DNA of 64,000 nt, taken from Flectonema sp. DT1601. Its lineage: Eukaryota > Euglenozoa > Diplonemea > Diplonemida > Diplonemidae. The first letter of the stretch is position 1, and each line of letters opens with the position of its first letter. The DNA lies in the NCBI GenBank assembly GCA_964019425.1, contig OZ025821.1, positions 883,001 through 947,000 of the forward strand, read 5' to 3'. This document shows positions 9,016 to 19,240 of this stretch, in pieces. The notes beneath the pieces were generated by a model, which was not told the DNA's origin, made no database searches, and saw only the letters and a program-made list of their open reading frames with translations. A program made the translations under genes and the position numbers.

Positions 9016-10944
9016 ATGGCTCAATACTGTCCAGTGATAGGTATTGATTTGGGTACTACCAACTCGGTAGTATCTGTTTGGGATGGAGAAACAAACGTCA
9101 TCATTAGATCGTTTCAACACGGATCTCACAAATTAATTCCCTCATTCGTAGCGTTCGAACAAGGAACTGGTGATCGATTGGTGGGATGGCCAGCATATGC
9201 ACAGTGGGAGAGAAATCCAAAAAATACAATCTTCTCAGCCAAGAGACTAATTGGAAGACAGTATGATGACCCGACAGTTGAAGCCACCATGGCTAAGCTT
9301 CCATTCAGAGTTGTGGAACAAACTAAAAAACCTGTTTTTGAAGTTGAGGGTCCAGAAGGTCCACAACACCAAACACCTGAACAGATTGGAGCAGCGATTC
9401 TCTCGGAATTGAGAGACATGGCATCTGACACGTTGAGAATGAATGTTGAAGACGCCGTCATCACTGTCCCTGCGTACTTCAACAGCGTTCAAAGAGAAGC
9501 CACCAGAACTGCCGGTAAAATCGCTGGTCTCAACGTTCGATCAATCATCAACGAACCTACTGCTGCAGCTCTCGCTTACGGACTTATGTCCGACCAACAA
9601 GGAAAAGAAAAAACAATTTGCATATTCGACTTAGGTGGTGGTACCTTTGACGTTACGGTCATGCAGGTAAAGTCCAACGGTGATTTCGTTGTAAAAGCAA
9701 CTGGTGGAGATAGTCATTTGGGAGGTGATGATTTCGATGACAGACTGATGGAATACTTTTTAAAAGAATGGAAGCTGTCAACAATATCAGCTTTTGATAT
9801 GCAAAGACTTCGTAAGGCGTGTAAAGAAACTAAAGAAAACCTTTCAGACAATGCGGAGATCCGCTTTGAACTCGACGGGTTCGCAGATGACAACTACGAG
9901 ATAAGAATCACAAGAGCAAAATTTGAAAATTTATGCAAAGATCTCTTCAAGAAGGCACTTGAAACCCTTCAACAAGTTCTGAGAGAATCACTTGTAAACC
10001 CTGAAGACATAGATGACGTAGTGTTGGTTGGAGGTAGTTGTAAAATGAGAAAAGTCCAACTAATGATCAGCGATTTCTTTCAAAAAGAACCATACACCAA
10101 CATCAACCCTGACGAAGTTGTTGCAATGGGTGCCGCATCCAGAGCTGCTCATTTATATTCTCAAGATGATACCGCCATTGATCTTTGGGAAGAGAAGGGA
10201 GCGAAACCAAACATTGGTCAAGTTACTGACGTCATTCCGTTATCACTGGGAGTTGGACTTGCTGGTGACGCACTTTCTATAATTCTACCGAAGAACACTC
10301 CTATTCCCCATGACAGACCTTTAACAAAATCGACCAACTACAGAACCATCACAGACAACCAAGAACTCTCCCGTTGGAAAATCTACCAAGGTGAGAACGA
10401 ACGTGCATCACTTAACTTCAGGCTTGGGCAATTCGCTATTAGCAATCTTCCCAGAAAGGCAAAAGGAGAGGTTTCGGTGACGGTGACGTTTTCGTTTGAC
10501 CCAACTGATGGTATTTTATCAATTAAAGCTGTAGTCTTAGGCCATCCTGATAAGAGAACTTCAACTACAATTGAGAAGCCCTGTGCTATTCCTGAAGCAG
10601 AAGTCATTCAAATGACAAACGAAGAGAAGAGAATGGTTCAGAAGAAAAAAGATCGCCAAGTTCGTGACATCAAAATGGCTGAGTTGCAGGAACTTGCCCA
10701 GGTGATCCTTGAGAATGAAGGTTTGGTAATTCTTTTTTTTTTTTTTTTTGCATTTAACAAGTACACAGTAACACATAATCAAAAATCCACAACAGAATTT
10801 AACGACACTGAAGCCCAAGAGATAGCAAGAGAAGTATTTGAGTGGTGTGAGGACAATGAATGGGCCGAAGTCCACGCTATTGAGATGCAACGTGATCAGC
10901 TCCTCGACGTCTGCGGATGCGATGCCGAGGATGCGCCGTCGTAA
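9016..10944 (+). CDS. Divergent cytosolic-type Hsp70, one intron
   Basis: Exons 9016-10720 and 10796-10944 give 617 residues. The nucleotide-binding domain is complete: IGIDLGTTNSVVSVWDG at residues ~8-24, IFDLGGGTFDVTV near 205 and VLVGGSCKMRKVQ near 336. The substrate-binding domain follows, but the lid is short and the end reads DAEDAPS, not the EEVD that cytosolic Hsp70 uses to bind TPR co-chaperones. There is no signal peptide, transit peptide or KDEL. It resembles the minor EEVD-lacking Hsp70s of kinetoplastids (Hsp70.c class) more than the major Hsp70; that is an inference from ends and length. The 75-nt intron (GTTTGG...CAACAG) is a multiple of three and has no in-frame stop, so reading through it would insert a Phe-rich 25-residue stretch and must be avoided when annotating. 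Confidence 0.93.
   Translation: MAQYCPVIGIDLGTTNSVVSVWDGETNVIIRSFQHGSHKLIPSFVAFEQGTGDRLVGWPAYAQWERNPKNTIFSAKRLIGRQYDDPTVEATMAKLPFRVVEQTKKPVFEVEGPEGPQHQTPEQIGAAILSELRDMASDTLRMNVEDAVITVPAYFNSVQREATRTAGKIAGLNVRSIINEPTAAALAYGLMSDQQGKEKTICIFDLGGGTFDVTVMQVKSNGDFVVKATGGDSHLGGDDFDDRLMEYFLKEWKLSTISAFDMQRLRKACKETKENLSDNAEIRFELDGFADDNYEIRITRAKFENLCKDLFKKALETLQQVLRESLVNPEDIDDVVLVGGSCKMRKVQLMISDFFQKEPYTNINPDEVVAMGAASRAAHLYSQDDTAIDLWEEKGAKPNIGQVTDVIPLSLGVGLAGDALSIILPKNTPIPHDRPLTKSTNYRTITDNQELSRWKIYQGENERASLNFRLGQFAISNLPRKAKGEVSVTVTFSFDPTDGILSIKAVVLGHPDKRTSTTIEKPCAIPEAEVIQMTNEEKRMVQKKKDRQVRDIKMAELQELAQVILENEGLVILFFFFFAFNKYTVTHNQKSTTEFNDTEAQEIAREVFEWCEDNEWAEVHAIEMQRDQLLDVCGCDAEDAPS
10721..10795 (+). other. 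Hsp70 intron with block shared by the MCU intron
   Basis: Spliced GT-AG intron (donor GTTTGG, acceptor CAACAG). The only other nearby donor, GTAATT at 10726, would shift the frame. Its centre is an ~18-base T run followed by GCATTTAACAAGTA; bases 10744-10763 match 14318-14337 in MCU intron 1 exactly, while the host genes are unrelated. Confidence 0.8.
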
Positions 10945-12159
10945 TTGACTACTCACAGTTCTAAATAACTGACAGACCTATCTTGTAAGGTTTACAGCCT
11001 TCACACACACACTGTAAGGGGTCTTTTCCCTGCAGGTATCTGAATGATAGACTGAGATACGAAAAAAAAAAAAAATATAAAAATTCAGATTTTCAAACAA
11101 AATAAAAACAAGACCATCATGTCATATTTCTCGCTTCGCAAGAAGTTGTTACAATATGTATGTGAGTGTAGTATGACATTTTTTTTTCTCCTTTTTTTCC
11201 TCTTAAATCTTTTCTTTCTGTTCTTGTTGTTGTTTGAAAGGCTTATTTCCGCATTGCAGTGGCTGATCAATCTTTTTTGTACCCATCGCTCAGTTCTTCG
11301 TTGTTCGGTTGGGTAGTCCTCTCAAGATCAATTCCCTGTCAGAGACTTTTTTTTTAACTAAAAATAGCTGACGGTCGATTCCAATATTAGCAACACGGAG
11401 CCTGAATGCGGCTCTTTGTTGAGGGAGTCTAACGAGCAGCGTCAAAAGCAAGAAAGAAGAACAAAACAAAAACAAAAACAAAAAAGATTCACTTTTAGGG
11501 ACAAGCATAATAGTTTATGTAAGGTATTTTCCCCCTTTCTCGCGGTATTTAGTTTTTTTTTTTTTTTTTTTTTTTACAATTGTGTGTTGCCATGTTGCCG
11601 CTATTAGTTTTTAGAAAAAAATTACTTTTAAAACACATGTATTAAGTTAGCCCCTCCTCCTCCTCCCTCCTCCTTATTGTCTACATGGTATTTTCACCTC
11701 ACTGGAGTCTGATCGCCTGTGTGACCCGTCCTGCCCTACGAACGAAATCTTGTGAGTTATGTAAATGAAAAGATTTAGTTATCCTTATAGCACATTACAT
11801 AAATAAATAAAAAATCTTTTTTTTTCTTTCTTTTTTTTTTTCATTTTTCTCTTCCACAAAGTGGGAGGGAAAAAAAAAAAAAAAAAAAAAACAATTTCTG
11901 AGAAATTGGGTTTTTTTTTTTTTTTTGTTATAGAGTGAATGATTGAAAGTTGGGGGGGGTTTTTGTTTCCTCGACTTATTCTCAAAACTTGTAATCGATT
12001 TGAATAGTCTTTTATGTCACTATTTGTGATAGTCTTTTTTTTTATTTTTAAAAAGAGTACTAGTTTTTTTTTCTTCCAGGCTGCTATTTTATTAGGTTAT
12101 ATCATGCATTTCCTCTCCTTTTTTTTCTACCGACCTAGTCGGAGAGGAAACTATTAGGG

Positions 12160-12200
<41 letters not shown>

Positions 12201-12526
12201 GATTGAAAACCAGTTGTTTCTTATGGTCATGATTTATTATTCCCTGTGCGACAGGTTTCTGTCTGCGTTCAACGAAATGTAAGTCTAGTCTGAATGTTTT
12301 TTTTTTTTTGAAGTATCGAAAAAAAAAACCTTTTGGTGTACGAGGGGTATTGTAACAGGGATGGGACCAAAAAAAAACAACAACAACAAAAAAAAAAAAA
12401 AAAATTACCGGTTTATCATCCATGTCGAATGTTTTTTTATTTTATTGTTTTTTTATTGTAGTTAGGCGACTTTTTTTTTCTGAAGTGGAAGTTTTTCTTT
12501 TTTTTATTCTGTTCTTTTTTTCTCCC

Positions 12527-12561
<35 letters not shown>

Positions 12562-13670
12562 GGCCTCCGACAACGGGTACTTCACCTCGTAACCAGTAGA
12601 CCAGGCAACATCGTGTTTTTTATCACAAAAAATACGAAACCTTTCGTTATGCTTTGTGAGCATAGTTCAAGGCATCTAAATATTCTTTTTTTTTATTTTT
12701 TCTTTTTTTTTTCAAAGTAAAAAAAAAAAAAAAAAAAAAAAACTATCCTCCGATTCCAAATTTCAGACTTCAGAAAAATGGTCGCCTCTCATTTTTTATT
12801 TTTTTTTTATTTTTTAATCTTGCATTACCTCAAGTGACATCTTGATGCACCACTACTACAGCAGTGATTGGAAACTAGTCCATTTTACTGAATTTCTGAT
12901 GAACATACCGACAGTGTTTCCATCTTACTTGTTATTATTATTTTTTTTTTTTTTTTTGTTTCTGTTTTGTTTTGAGCTCCGTTCTCCTTTGTAAGACATA
13001 GAGGAAGGTGTTTGACGCAGACAAATCGATACGAAGGGAAAAAAAAAAAAAATTGCAGCGGGTATTTAAAAAAAAAAATGAGACGAAAGAATAATTAAAA
13101 AAAAAAAAAAAAAAAACAACAAAAAAAAGACTACGCCTTTTCAACCATGTTTTTCCCCCATTCCTCCCCACCTTGTTAGTTAGTGTTGACAGCGAAGGTG
13201 CCTTCACATTCCTTCACAGTTTTTGAATTCGTGTGAGCGTTGCCTCAATTGGTCCAAGTGCTTTATAACCCCTTTTTTATGGTAGACTTCTGGCTTTAAA
13301 GTAGATACCAATTCTTTTTAACAGTCTTTTTCCCTCCGAGTCTTTTCTTAAAGTGATCCTCACCCACGATTCATCCACTCTCACCCCAATCGCACCTGGG
13401 ATTTATCGAGACTACCACACTGCTTTTTAGTGCGGACACATTCCTCTCCCCCAAAGAACCCTCCCAAGGAAGGGTGTTTAAAAAAAAAAAAAAGTTTATT
13501 GGTTGTAGGTGTTTCGTTTTGGTCTCCCTAGTTGGAGAGTGTTGTTCTACAAAAAAAAAAAAAAATTAGTGACAAAAAAAAAAAAAAAAAAACAAATGGT
13601 TGAAAATAATTTCTCATTATATTTTAATTTTTTTTTTGAAAAAAAAATAAAAACAGCAACACAAAATAAA
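10945..13670. other. Gene-poor region with very long homopolymer runs
   Basis: About 2.7 kb in which I see no gene. It is dominated by A and T runs (for example 11550-11575, 11870-11892, 12160-12195, 12530-12560, 12720-12743) and one diverged family A repeat. Two segments near 13130-13450 are less AT-biased but open no credible frame. The AG at 13655-13656 (AAAACAG) is the likely acceptor for MCU. Confidence 0.5.
12129..12296 (+). repeat. Dispersed repeat A1, diverged
   Basis: Shares ACCGAC-CTA-GTCGG, GAAACTATT, CAGATTGAAA and GTCTGCGTTCAACGAAAT with the better copy at 62839-62984. A ~35-base A run has grown or inserted inside it. Confidence 0.6.
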
Positions 13671-14282
13671 ATGATGCCAATGCTTAGGTGTGGTTCACGG
13701 GTATCCCCCTTTGCGATGCACAACTTACGAAGAAGCTATTGTACTGCTGTGACCGGAACAGCTGCAACAACACCACCGCCAGCAGCAACAACAACAACAC
13801 CGCCAGCGACATCAGCAACCGCAACTGACATATTGAGTATGTTTGGTACAAACAAATACATGCACTACAATGATGTTAAAATGCAATTAAATATCAGTGA
13901 CGCTGACGTTGGGACAGCCGTCTCTGAGTTGGAATCCCTCACAGGAAGAGATAAGGTATTTCGGTATACCAGACGAGGTGAATGGGATGTTCTTGTTAAG
14001 GCTCCCGACTCGGTTATCGAATCAGTGCTTCAGAGTCACGGTAAACCAGCGCTCCTTGAAAAGCTCAAGGCTCTCGAAGTCGACATTCAAAAGCTTCGCC
14101 AAGACGTTGCGTCTTTAGAGACTGTGAAAGAGGAATGTGATAAAATAGCAGCGAAACACCCTGATTTGTTTGCTAATTTTGGATTGGTGGGAATGGCTTC
14201 CCTCTGGGGATTGTTGTTTTGGATGGTTTTCGCTGAATCGGTTTTCGGAGCCGAGACCTTCGCATTTGATTGGAATTTGGTG

Positions 14283-14325
<43 letters not shown>

Positions 14326-14884
14326 ATTTAACAAGTATTGTGAGAACGAAAAAGAATGTTGGCAGCACACGTAAACCTCCTTTAGCTTTATCAGTTTAAG
14401 TCGGTTCACGGTTTCGTGCACAAACAAAAAATCACAGTTGTTATATTATTATTTTCTGTATAGTTGAAGATAAAGCCAATTCTTTTTGTTATAAGAAATC
14501 TTCTAATTACAAACACGGGAAAAAAACAAAAAAAAAACAACAGGTTGAACCTATTACATATTTCTTAGGATACACCGTAATTTGGTTTGGTGTTGTTTTC
14601 TACTACTTTACAGGTATGTGATCGCTTTTGTTGTTACAGAGAAATATGAATGAAAAAAATAATAATAATAATAATAAACCCTCATACACGCAGGTCAGGA
14701 ATATACTTATGACAATGTTCGCAGTATGATGGAACAAAGAAAAAAATTAAAGCTCTATGCTAATAAAGGGTTGGACATTGCGGAGTACGACAGAATGAAA
14801 GCTGAACTTGAAAAAATGGAATTAGCAGTGGCTGAGCTATCAAGTATTCAAACTACGTCCCAGCCAGCCACACCGGAGCAGTAA
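13671..14884 (+). CDS. Mitochondrial calcium uniporter homologue with altered DIME motif, two introns
   Basis: Exons 13671-14279, 14544-14613 and 14694-14884 give 289 residues. The N-terminus (Arg, Ser, Ala, no acids, then a Thr/Pro/Ala-rich low-complexity stretch) looks like a mitochondrial presequence. An N-terminal domain, a coiled coil (about residues 125-160), TM1 (GLVGMASLWGLLFWMVF), the pore motif, TM2 (FLGYTVIWFGVVFYYFTG), the QEYTYDNV stretch and a final coiled coil follow the MCU plan. The selectivity motif, normally W-D-x-x-E-P, reads W-N-L-V-E-P-I-T-Y-F: the Glu is kept but the Asp that forms the outer carboxylate ring is Asn. The Asn codon lies 5 bases before the intron 1 donor, so no splice choice explains it. 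Euglenozoan uniporters are hetero-oligomers of several MCU paralogues, so this may be a modifying subunit. Confidence 0.92.
14280..14543 (+). other. MCU intron 1 carrying a family B repeat
   Basis: 264-nt GT-AG intron (GTGTGT...CAACAG). It starts with a ~38-base T run, then TGCATTTAACAAGTA, then a family B repeat in + orientation at 14337-14488. It is about three times longer than the other introns here, and the excess is about the size of the repeat. Confidence 0.85.
14337..14488 (+). repeat. Dispersed repeat B2, inside MCU intron 1
   Basis: Longest copy of family B: GTTGGCAGC, ACACGTAAACCTCC, TTTATCAGTTTAAGTCGG, GGTTTCGTGCAC, then ACAGTTGTTATATTA and a GCCAATTCTTTTT end also found in the 31656-31739 copy. 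Confidence 0.8.
14614..14693 (+). other. MCU intron 2
   Basis: 80-nt intron, GTATGT...CACGCAG, holding an (AAT)6-7 microsatellite at about 14660-14687. Splicing joins TM2 to QEYTYDNV exactly as in other MCU proteins, which confirms both ends. Confidence 0.85.
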
Positions 14885-15626
14885 GATTTTTTTTTCATTT
14901 TTTTTTTTTGAAAAAAAAGGGTTACACCAAATTGCCTTTCCGATTTAGGCCACTAACAGAGAGCATTCACTGTTCGCATTGAAACACAGGACAGTAGAAC
15001 AAAGTCTTTCACTGCTGCTCAACGGGGATTGCGAGTACCCCACAACGTTAGCCTGTCGTGGATTATGTAAGAAAGAAAAAAAAAAAAAAAAAAAAAGTAA
15101 AGTTTTTTTTTCCCCCTACCAAGAACCGAGGTTTCCGAATGACAGAATGGTTTGTGGTATCGCCTCCTGGGCTGTGTAAGGATAACGAAGAATACTGAAA
15201 AATAAGAAGGGAAAAAAAAAAAAAAAAAAAAAAAAAATCCTGTCCTCCTCTCTGATACTAAGGGAAGTCACGGAGTGAGGTAACAGCAAGTGTATCATCG
15301 AAAGTATTTACTTCCTATTTTGATACGCATTCTCGGTAACACCTTTCGGGCATCGGTTGGGGAATTGGTAGTAACAATAAAATAGTTGCCATGGTGGTCC
15401 TACACGGAAAAAAAAAAAAGAAAAATAACAAAAAATTAACTTTTACCTTCGCAGTAACATCCGTTGTGTTGCTTAATGGTTGGCATCCCCCCTCTCTCTC
15501 TCCCCATTTTGTTTTTTTTTTGTTTTTTTTATTTCTAAATTTGAATACAACTTTATCTCTTTGCAATATTTGGTGGTATTCCAACACCTGTTTTGTTTAG
15601 TAATATAGTCATTATAATTTCGCGTT

Positions 15627-15662
<36 letters not shown>

Positions 15663-15698
15663 TCACACTTGTTTTGTTTGTGTGCAATCTCCGATTTC

Positions 15699-15775
15699 AA
15701 CAGATTGGGGACTACTAACGTTGCCCGTGTTGCCTCGTAGCTCTATCAGTTTGCTGTTATCAGCGATATGGAACC
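15699..15775 (+). repeat. Dispersed repeat H3
   Basis: Diverged copy of 4055-4165: AACAGATTGGGGACTACTAACG, TTGCCTCGTAGCTCTA and TTATCAGCGAT align with small differences. Confidence 0.55.
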
Positions 15776-16068
15776 TTATTTGTTGAGGGAATTTGTACAA
15801 TACAAAACCGACAAACTCAAGTAGGCACAAAAAAAAAAACAAAAAACAAAAAAAATTAGTGTTTTCTTACATAATGCCAACTTTTTTTTTTTTTTTTTTT
15901 TTTTCGGGGGGGACTTTATTTCAAAATAAGTGCTTTTTTGAAAATTAAAGAAATGTGAGAGCTGTGCTAGTTTTTCTCTCTCTTGTGAGATCGTTTTATA
16001 TCTGAGAGAATAATATAAAGCAACTTGGCTTTCATGTAGGTGAAAGCGAATTATCAGGTCGGAGAGAA

Positions 16069-16113
<45 letters not shown>

Positions 16114-16370
16114 ATTTTTTTCTGAAAGCCAACGACACTTTTCCCACCTCCGATTTTTTTTTTTTTTGTAATTTTTTTTATTTACTTTTATATTGTTATG
16201 TTAGTTTGTAAAATCTATTTTTTTTGTGTGAAAAAACTGCGGTCGGGGTAAAGCGTTGTTTCATGTAGTTTTTTTTTTTTTTTTTTTCTCTTAATTTTCT
16301 TTTTTTAAATAAACCGATAATTTTTTCTTTTTTTTTCTTCTCATCCCACAGACACCTAATTAAATGACGA

Positions 16371-16580
16371 GAGGTAAAGAATGCGTACATGGATTACTCT
16401 CGAAACCTATATAATTACTTTTCAAAAAAGTATAAGTTAGGCATCACCATAGTTCACTGTATACTTAACAGATTGTTAAACACGTAAATAGGTAACGTGA
16501 TTTCTCAGAGTAAAGAAGGGGTACATGGATTACTCTCGAAAACCTAAATAATTATTTCTCACTCAGTATAAAAACTTAAC
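16371..16580 (+). repeat. Dispersed repeats F2 and F3 in tandem
   Basis: Two same-strand copies (about 16371-16462 and 16506-16580) share GGTAAAGAA or AGTAAAGAA, TACATGGATTACTCTCGAAA and CCTA-TATAATTA with each other and with 5354-5450. F3 runs almost into the leader of the hydrolase gene, so it may supply the polypyrimidine/AG signal used there. Confidence 0.65.
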
Positions 16581-16606
16581 TTATTGTCTCAGATATTAAA
16601 CAAAAT

Positions 16607-17455
16607 ATGACTGCCAGAACTCAAGCAACTCGAATCATCAGATTTCTATCTGCAGAAGGTAAAGTATTATACGGAGAAGAGCCGAGAAGCGGACATCGAT
16701 TCGCTGATGTTCTCGAGGGAGGTATTGCTGATGGATGGACGAAGACGGGAAAACAAGCAATGATTGACACGATGTTGTCGCCTATAATCCCAACAGAAAT
16801 CTTCTGCATTGGATTAAATTATATGAAACACTACCAAGAGAGTGCTCTCGGAAGAGGAATTCCTCTTCCTGAAAAACCAGCAATCTTCGCCAAAGCCCTC
16901 TCTTCACTAAACCATCATGATAGACCTGTATGGATTCCTGCGTTAGAAAGAGGTGCTGAACTTGATTATGAAGTAGAATTAACATTTATTATTGGGAAAC
17001 CATGTCGCAATGTTACCCCTGAAGAAGCTCTCGACTACGTCCTCGGATACACTGTTGGTAATGATGTCTCATCTAGATTCTGGCAAAAGAATGCCGGAGC
17101 GGGTCAATGGATAAAAGGAAAGTCATTCGATACTTTTTCACCTCTTGGACCTGTTTTGGTTACGTCACAAGAGATTAAAGATCCTCAAAAATTACAAGTT
17201 TCGACGAGAGTTAACGGAGAGCTACGTCAAAACAGTAACACAGCTGACATGATATTTCCAATCAGAGATATAATTTCATGGATGTCGCAGGACACTACTC
17301 TACTACCAGGAACAGTTGTGATGACAGGAACACCAGAAGGTGTCGCAGCCGGAATGAAAAAACCAAAATGGTTGAAATTCGGAGACGTTGTTGAATGTGA
17401 GATTGAAAAAATTGGAACTCTCAGAAATTTTATCGTTCCAAGTCCTAATTTATGA
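16607..17455 (+). CDS. Fumarylacetoacetate hydrolase (FAH/FAHD2) family protein
   Basis: 282 residues covering one FAH domain. It starts with a variable N-terminal part, then IFCIGLNYMKHYQES (residues ~65-79), the metal ligands in ELDYEVELTFIIGKPC (E-x-E near residues 124-126) and GYTVGNDVSSRFWQ (Asp near 155). The GKSFDTFSPLGP block and the closing VMTGTPEGVAAGMKKP, LKFGDVVECEIE and IGTLRN motifs follow. Family members bind Mg or Mn and cleave C-C bonds or decarboxylate beta-keto acids such as acylpyruvates or oxaloacetate. The sequence fits FAHD2/FAHD1-type proteins, but the substrate cannot be read from it. There is no obvious mitochondrial presequence, although the N-terminus MTARTQATRIIRFL is basic and could serve. 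The start follows TTGTCTCAG by 14 bases. Confidence 0.92.
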   Translation: MTARTQATRIIRFLSAEGKVLYGEEPRSGHRFADVLEGGIADGWTKTGKQAMIDTMLSPIIPTEIFCIGLNYMKHYQESALGRGIPLPEKPAIFAKALSSLNHHDRPVWIPALERGAELDYEVELTFIIGKPCRNVTPEEALDYVLGYTVGNDVSSRFWQKNAGAGQWIKGKSFDTFSPLGPVLVTSQEIKDPQKLQVSTRVNGELRQNSNTADMIFPIRDIISWMSQDTTLLPGTVVMTGTPEGVAAGMKKPKWLKFGDVVECEIEKIGTLRNFIVPSPNL

Positions 17456-17997
17456 TGACAAAAAAAAAACTGGAAAAAAAAAAAAAAAAAAAAAAAAAAT
17501 ACCTCTACGCACCAACCCTTGTTATATCAATGATGGGTTGGGATGGGGGTTTTTTGTATTTATTTTGAATGTACTATTTGAAAAATAAAACTCACGAGTG
17601 AAATTTTAAAAAAAAAAAAAAAGAAAAAAAAAAAAAGAATGAACGAAAACAATAAATGTGTTCCACCTGAGTCTACTACCCATCCTTTTAAGGGAACTTG
17701 TACTACGATGGAAACAATAGCCGTACGATATGCAAACCTGTTGGTAAGTGGTAACTGTTTTCCTTACTAACGATTGTGTACGATGAACAAGATAATAGTG
17801 AGTGGTGGTGGTGTTGGTAATTTTATTTATTTTTCATTTTTTTTTTTTTTTTTTTTGTCTTCTACAAAACAGGTAACACCTCCTGACAACACACAAAATC
17901 GATTCCAAAAAAAAACTTTCATTTTCCAACAAAAGTCTTTTTTTTCTTCTTCTGTTCTCTCTCTTCCTTTCTTTTATAAAAAACCAGAATCCCCACC
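17456..17997. other. Intergenic stretch
   Basis: Begins with long A runs after the hydrolase stop, holds a second A-rich block near 17608-17640, then a T run near 17838-17856. The 3' part is strongly pyrimidine-rich and ends in AACCAG at 17987, 10 bases before the next start. Confidence 0.55.
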
Positions 17998-19032
17998 ATG
18001 GGCGCAGTACGAAAGGCGTTGGTGGGTGAGGAACCTGAAATTGCAGCAAGAGCTCTGACGAAAGAATTGAGAGAAATAATTACTTGTTATCCAGATAGCG
18101 ATTTGAACCCGAGTTGGATTGCTGGATCATTACGAAAAGGAGAACAACTTCCGGTGATAACTGAACCGATCGGGTTATCAATCGAAGTGAGAACTCCGAT
18201 TACGAGAATGAAGAATATCGAAATCGATTGTCAAATATTATTTCATATTCCTGTAGGTTACCCAATCGTACCTCCAGTTGAACAAGGTGAGGGTGATATT
18301 GTCGTTAATATGACAGGAAGTATATCAAAATCATCAATGCGAGACATCGGTAGAGACATTCACATCAAAGTTATGAAAATATACGAAGCATCGGGAGATT
18401 CACTTCCATCGTATTTATTAAATATAATAAAATGGATCACGTCGACTTGCATGACTGAGAGTGTAGCTTCGAAATGTATTCCGAGGACGTTGTCGAGTCC
18501 TCAATTTATACGAAAATTTATAAGATTTCATCACATTGAGTCGAGGATAAAAGGATCATTTGGACTATTGTGGGCAGCTGATCACAGCGTTACTGGGTTC
18601 ATCGCACGTGGACAGCCAGCGTTGGTCATGGTTGAGGGCTCTTCGGATGATGTTGATGTTTGGACAGAGAAATTCACGAATGTCCTCCACTGGGGACCTA
18701 TTCCGGCTCAGGTTCTTCTAAGTCATTCGTGTGAAGGAAGCGGATCGTTGAAAAAATTTAAATATCTCACAGACTTATATCCTTCTTGTGTTACCGTCAA
18801 CGGAGCTTTCAATGGTCGCGATTCTGTTAATTTTAATAAACTGCAAAAGCTCCTTCCTCTTGAGATTGCAGAGCAGTTGTCAATTATAATGCCGGCACTC
18901 GTTCATGATGGGGGACATGTTGATGCTGAGCAAGTAGAACTCTCTATCAAACAAGTCCTTGAGATACCACCACCTAAAGATACACAAACAGCAGACAAGA
19001 AGAAAAAGAAAAAGAAGAGCAGATTGCAGTAA
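17998..19032 (+). CDS. RWD domain-containing protein (RWDD2-like)
   Basis: 344 residues. The N-terminal ~125 residues fit an RWD domain: EIAARALTKELREI, then alternating strands and the YPIVPP motif at about residue 88 (the family signature is YP-x-x-x-P). The C-terminal half matches the DUF1115 region of RWDD2A/B: IRFHHIESRIKG near residue 180, SVTGFIARGQPALVMVEG near residue 200, then VDVWTEKFTNVLHWGPIPAQVL. RWD domains mediate protein binding, and human RWDD2 proteins are poorly characterised. A run of lysines (DKKKKKKKSRLQ) forms the end, perhaps a nuclear or RNA-binding tail. The start follows a long pyrimidine tract and AACCAG, with CCACC directly before the ATG. Confidence 0.85.
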   Translation: MGAVRKALVGEEPEIAARALTKELREIITCYPDSDLNPSWIAGSLRKGEQLPVITEPIGLSIEVRTPITRMKNIEIDCQILFHIPVGYPIVPPVEQGEGDIVVNMTGSISKSSMRDIGRDIHIKVMKIYEASGDSLPSYLLNIIKWITSTCMTESVASKCIPRTLSSPQFIRKFIRFHHIESRIKGSFGLLWAADHSVTGFIARGQPALVMVEGSSDDVDVWTEKFTNVLHWGPIPAQVLLSHSCEGSGSLKKFKYLTDLYPSCVTVNGAFNGRDSVNFNKLQKLLPLEIAEQLSIIMPALVHDGGHVDAEQVELSIKQVLEIPPPKDTQTADKKKKKKKSRLQ

Positions 19033-19240
19033 GTTTTGTTTATTTATCATCAGTGATTCGAGTCGGGGTTATTATACATTTCTGCGTGGTTTTTTTTTTT
19101 TTTTTTTTTCTCTCCCTCAGGTAGTCTCATGCTATTATTACATACTCAACTCTGGTAGCACTGTTATTGATTGGTGTCATGTTGGTGTATTGTTGTGAAG
19201 AATATTTATTTCCCCCAAAAAGCTTATCGTTCCTAACAAA

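Larger units (their letters stand above)
14885..16606. other. Gene-poor region with repeats H3, F2, F3
   Basis: About 1.7 kb of A/T runs with no credible gene. A few less AT-biased segments (14960-15070, 15120-15190, 15240-15300) open no credible frame. The 3' end holds two tandem family F copies. TTATTGTCTCAG ending at 16592 is a good acceptor for the next gene. Confidence 0.5.
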
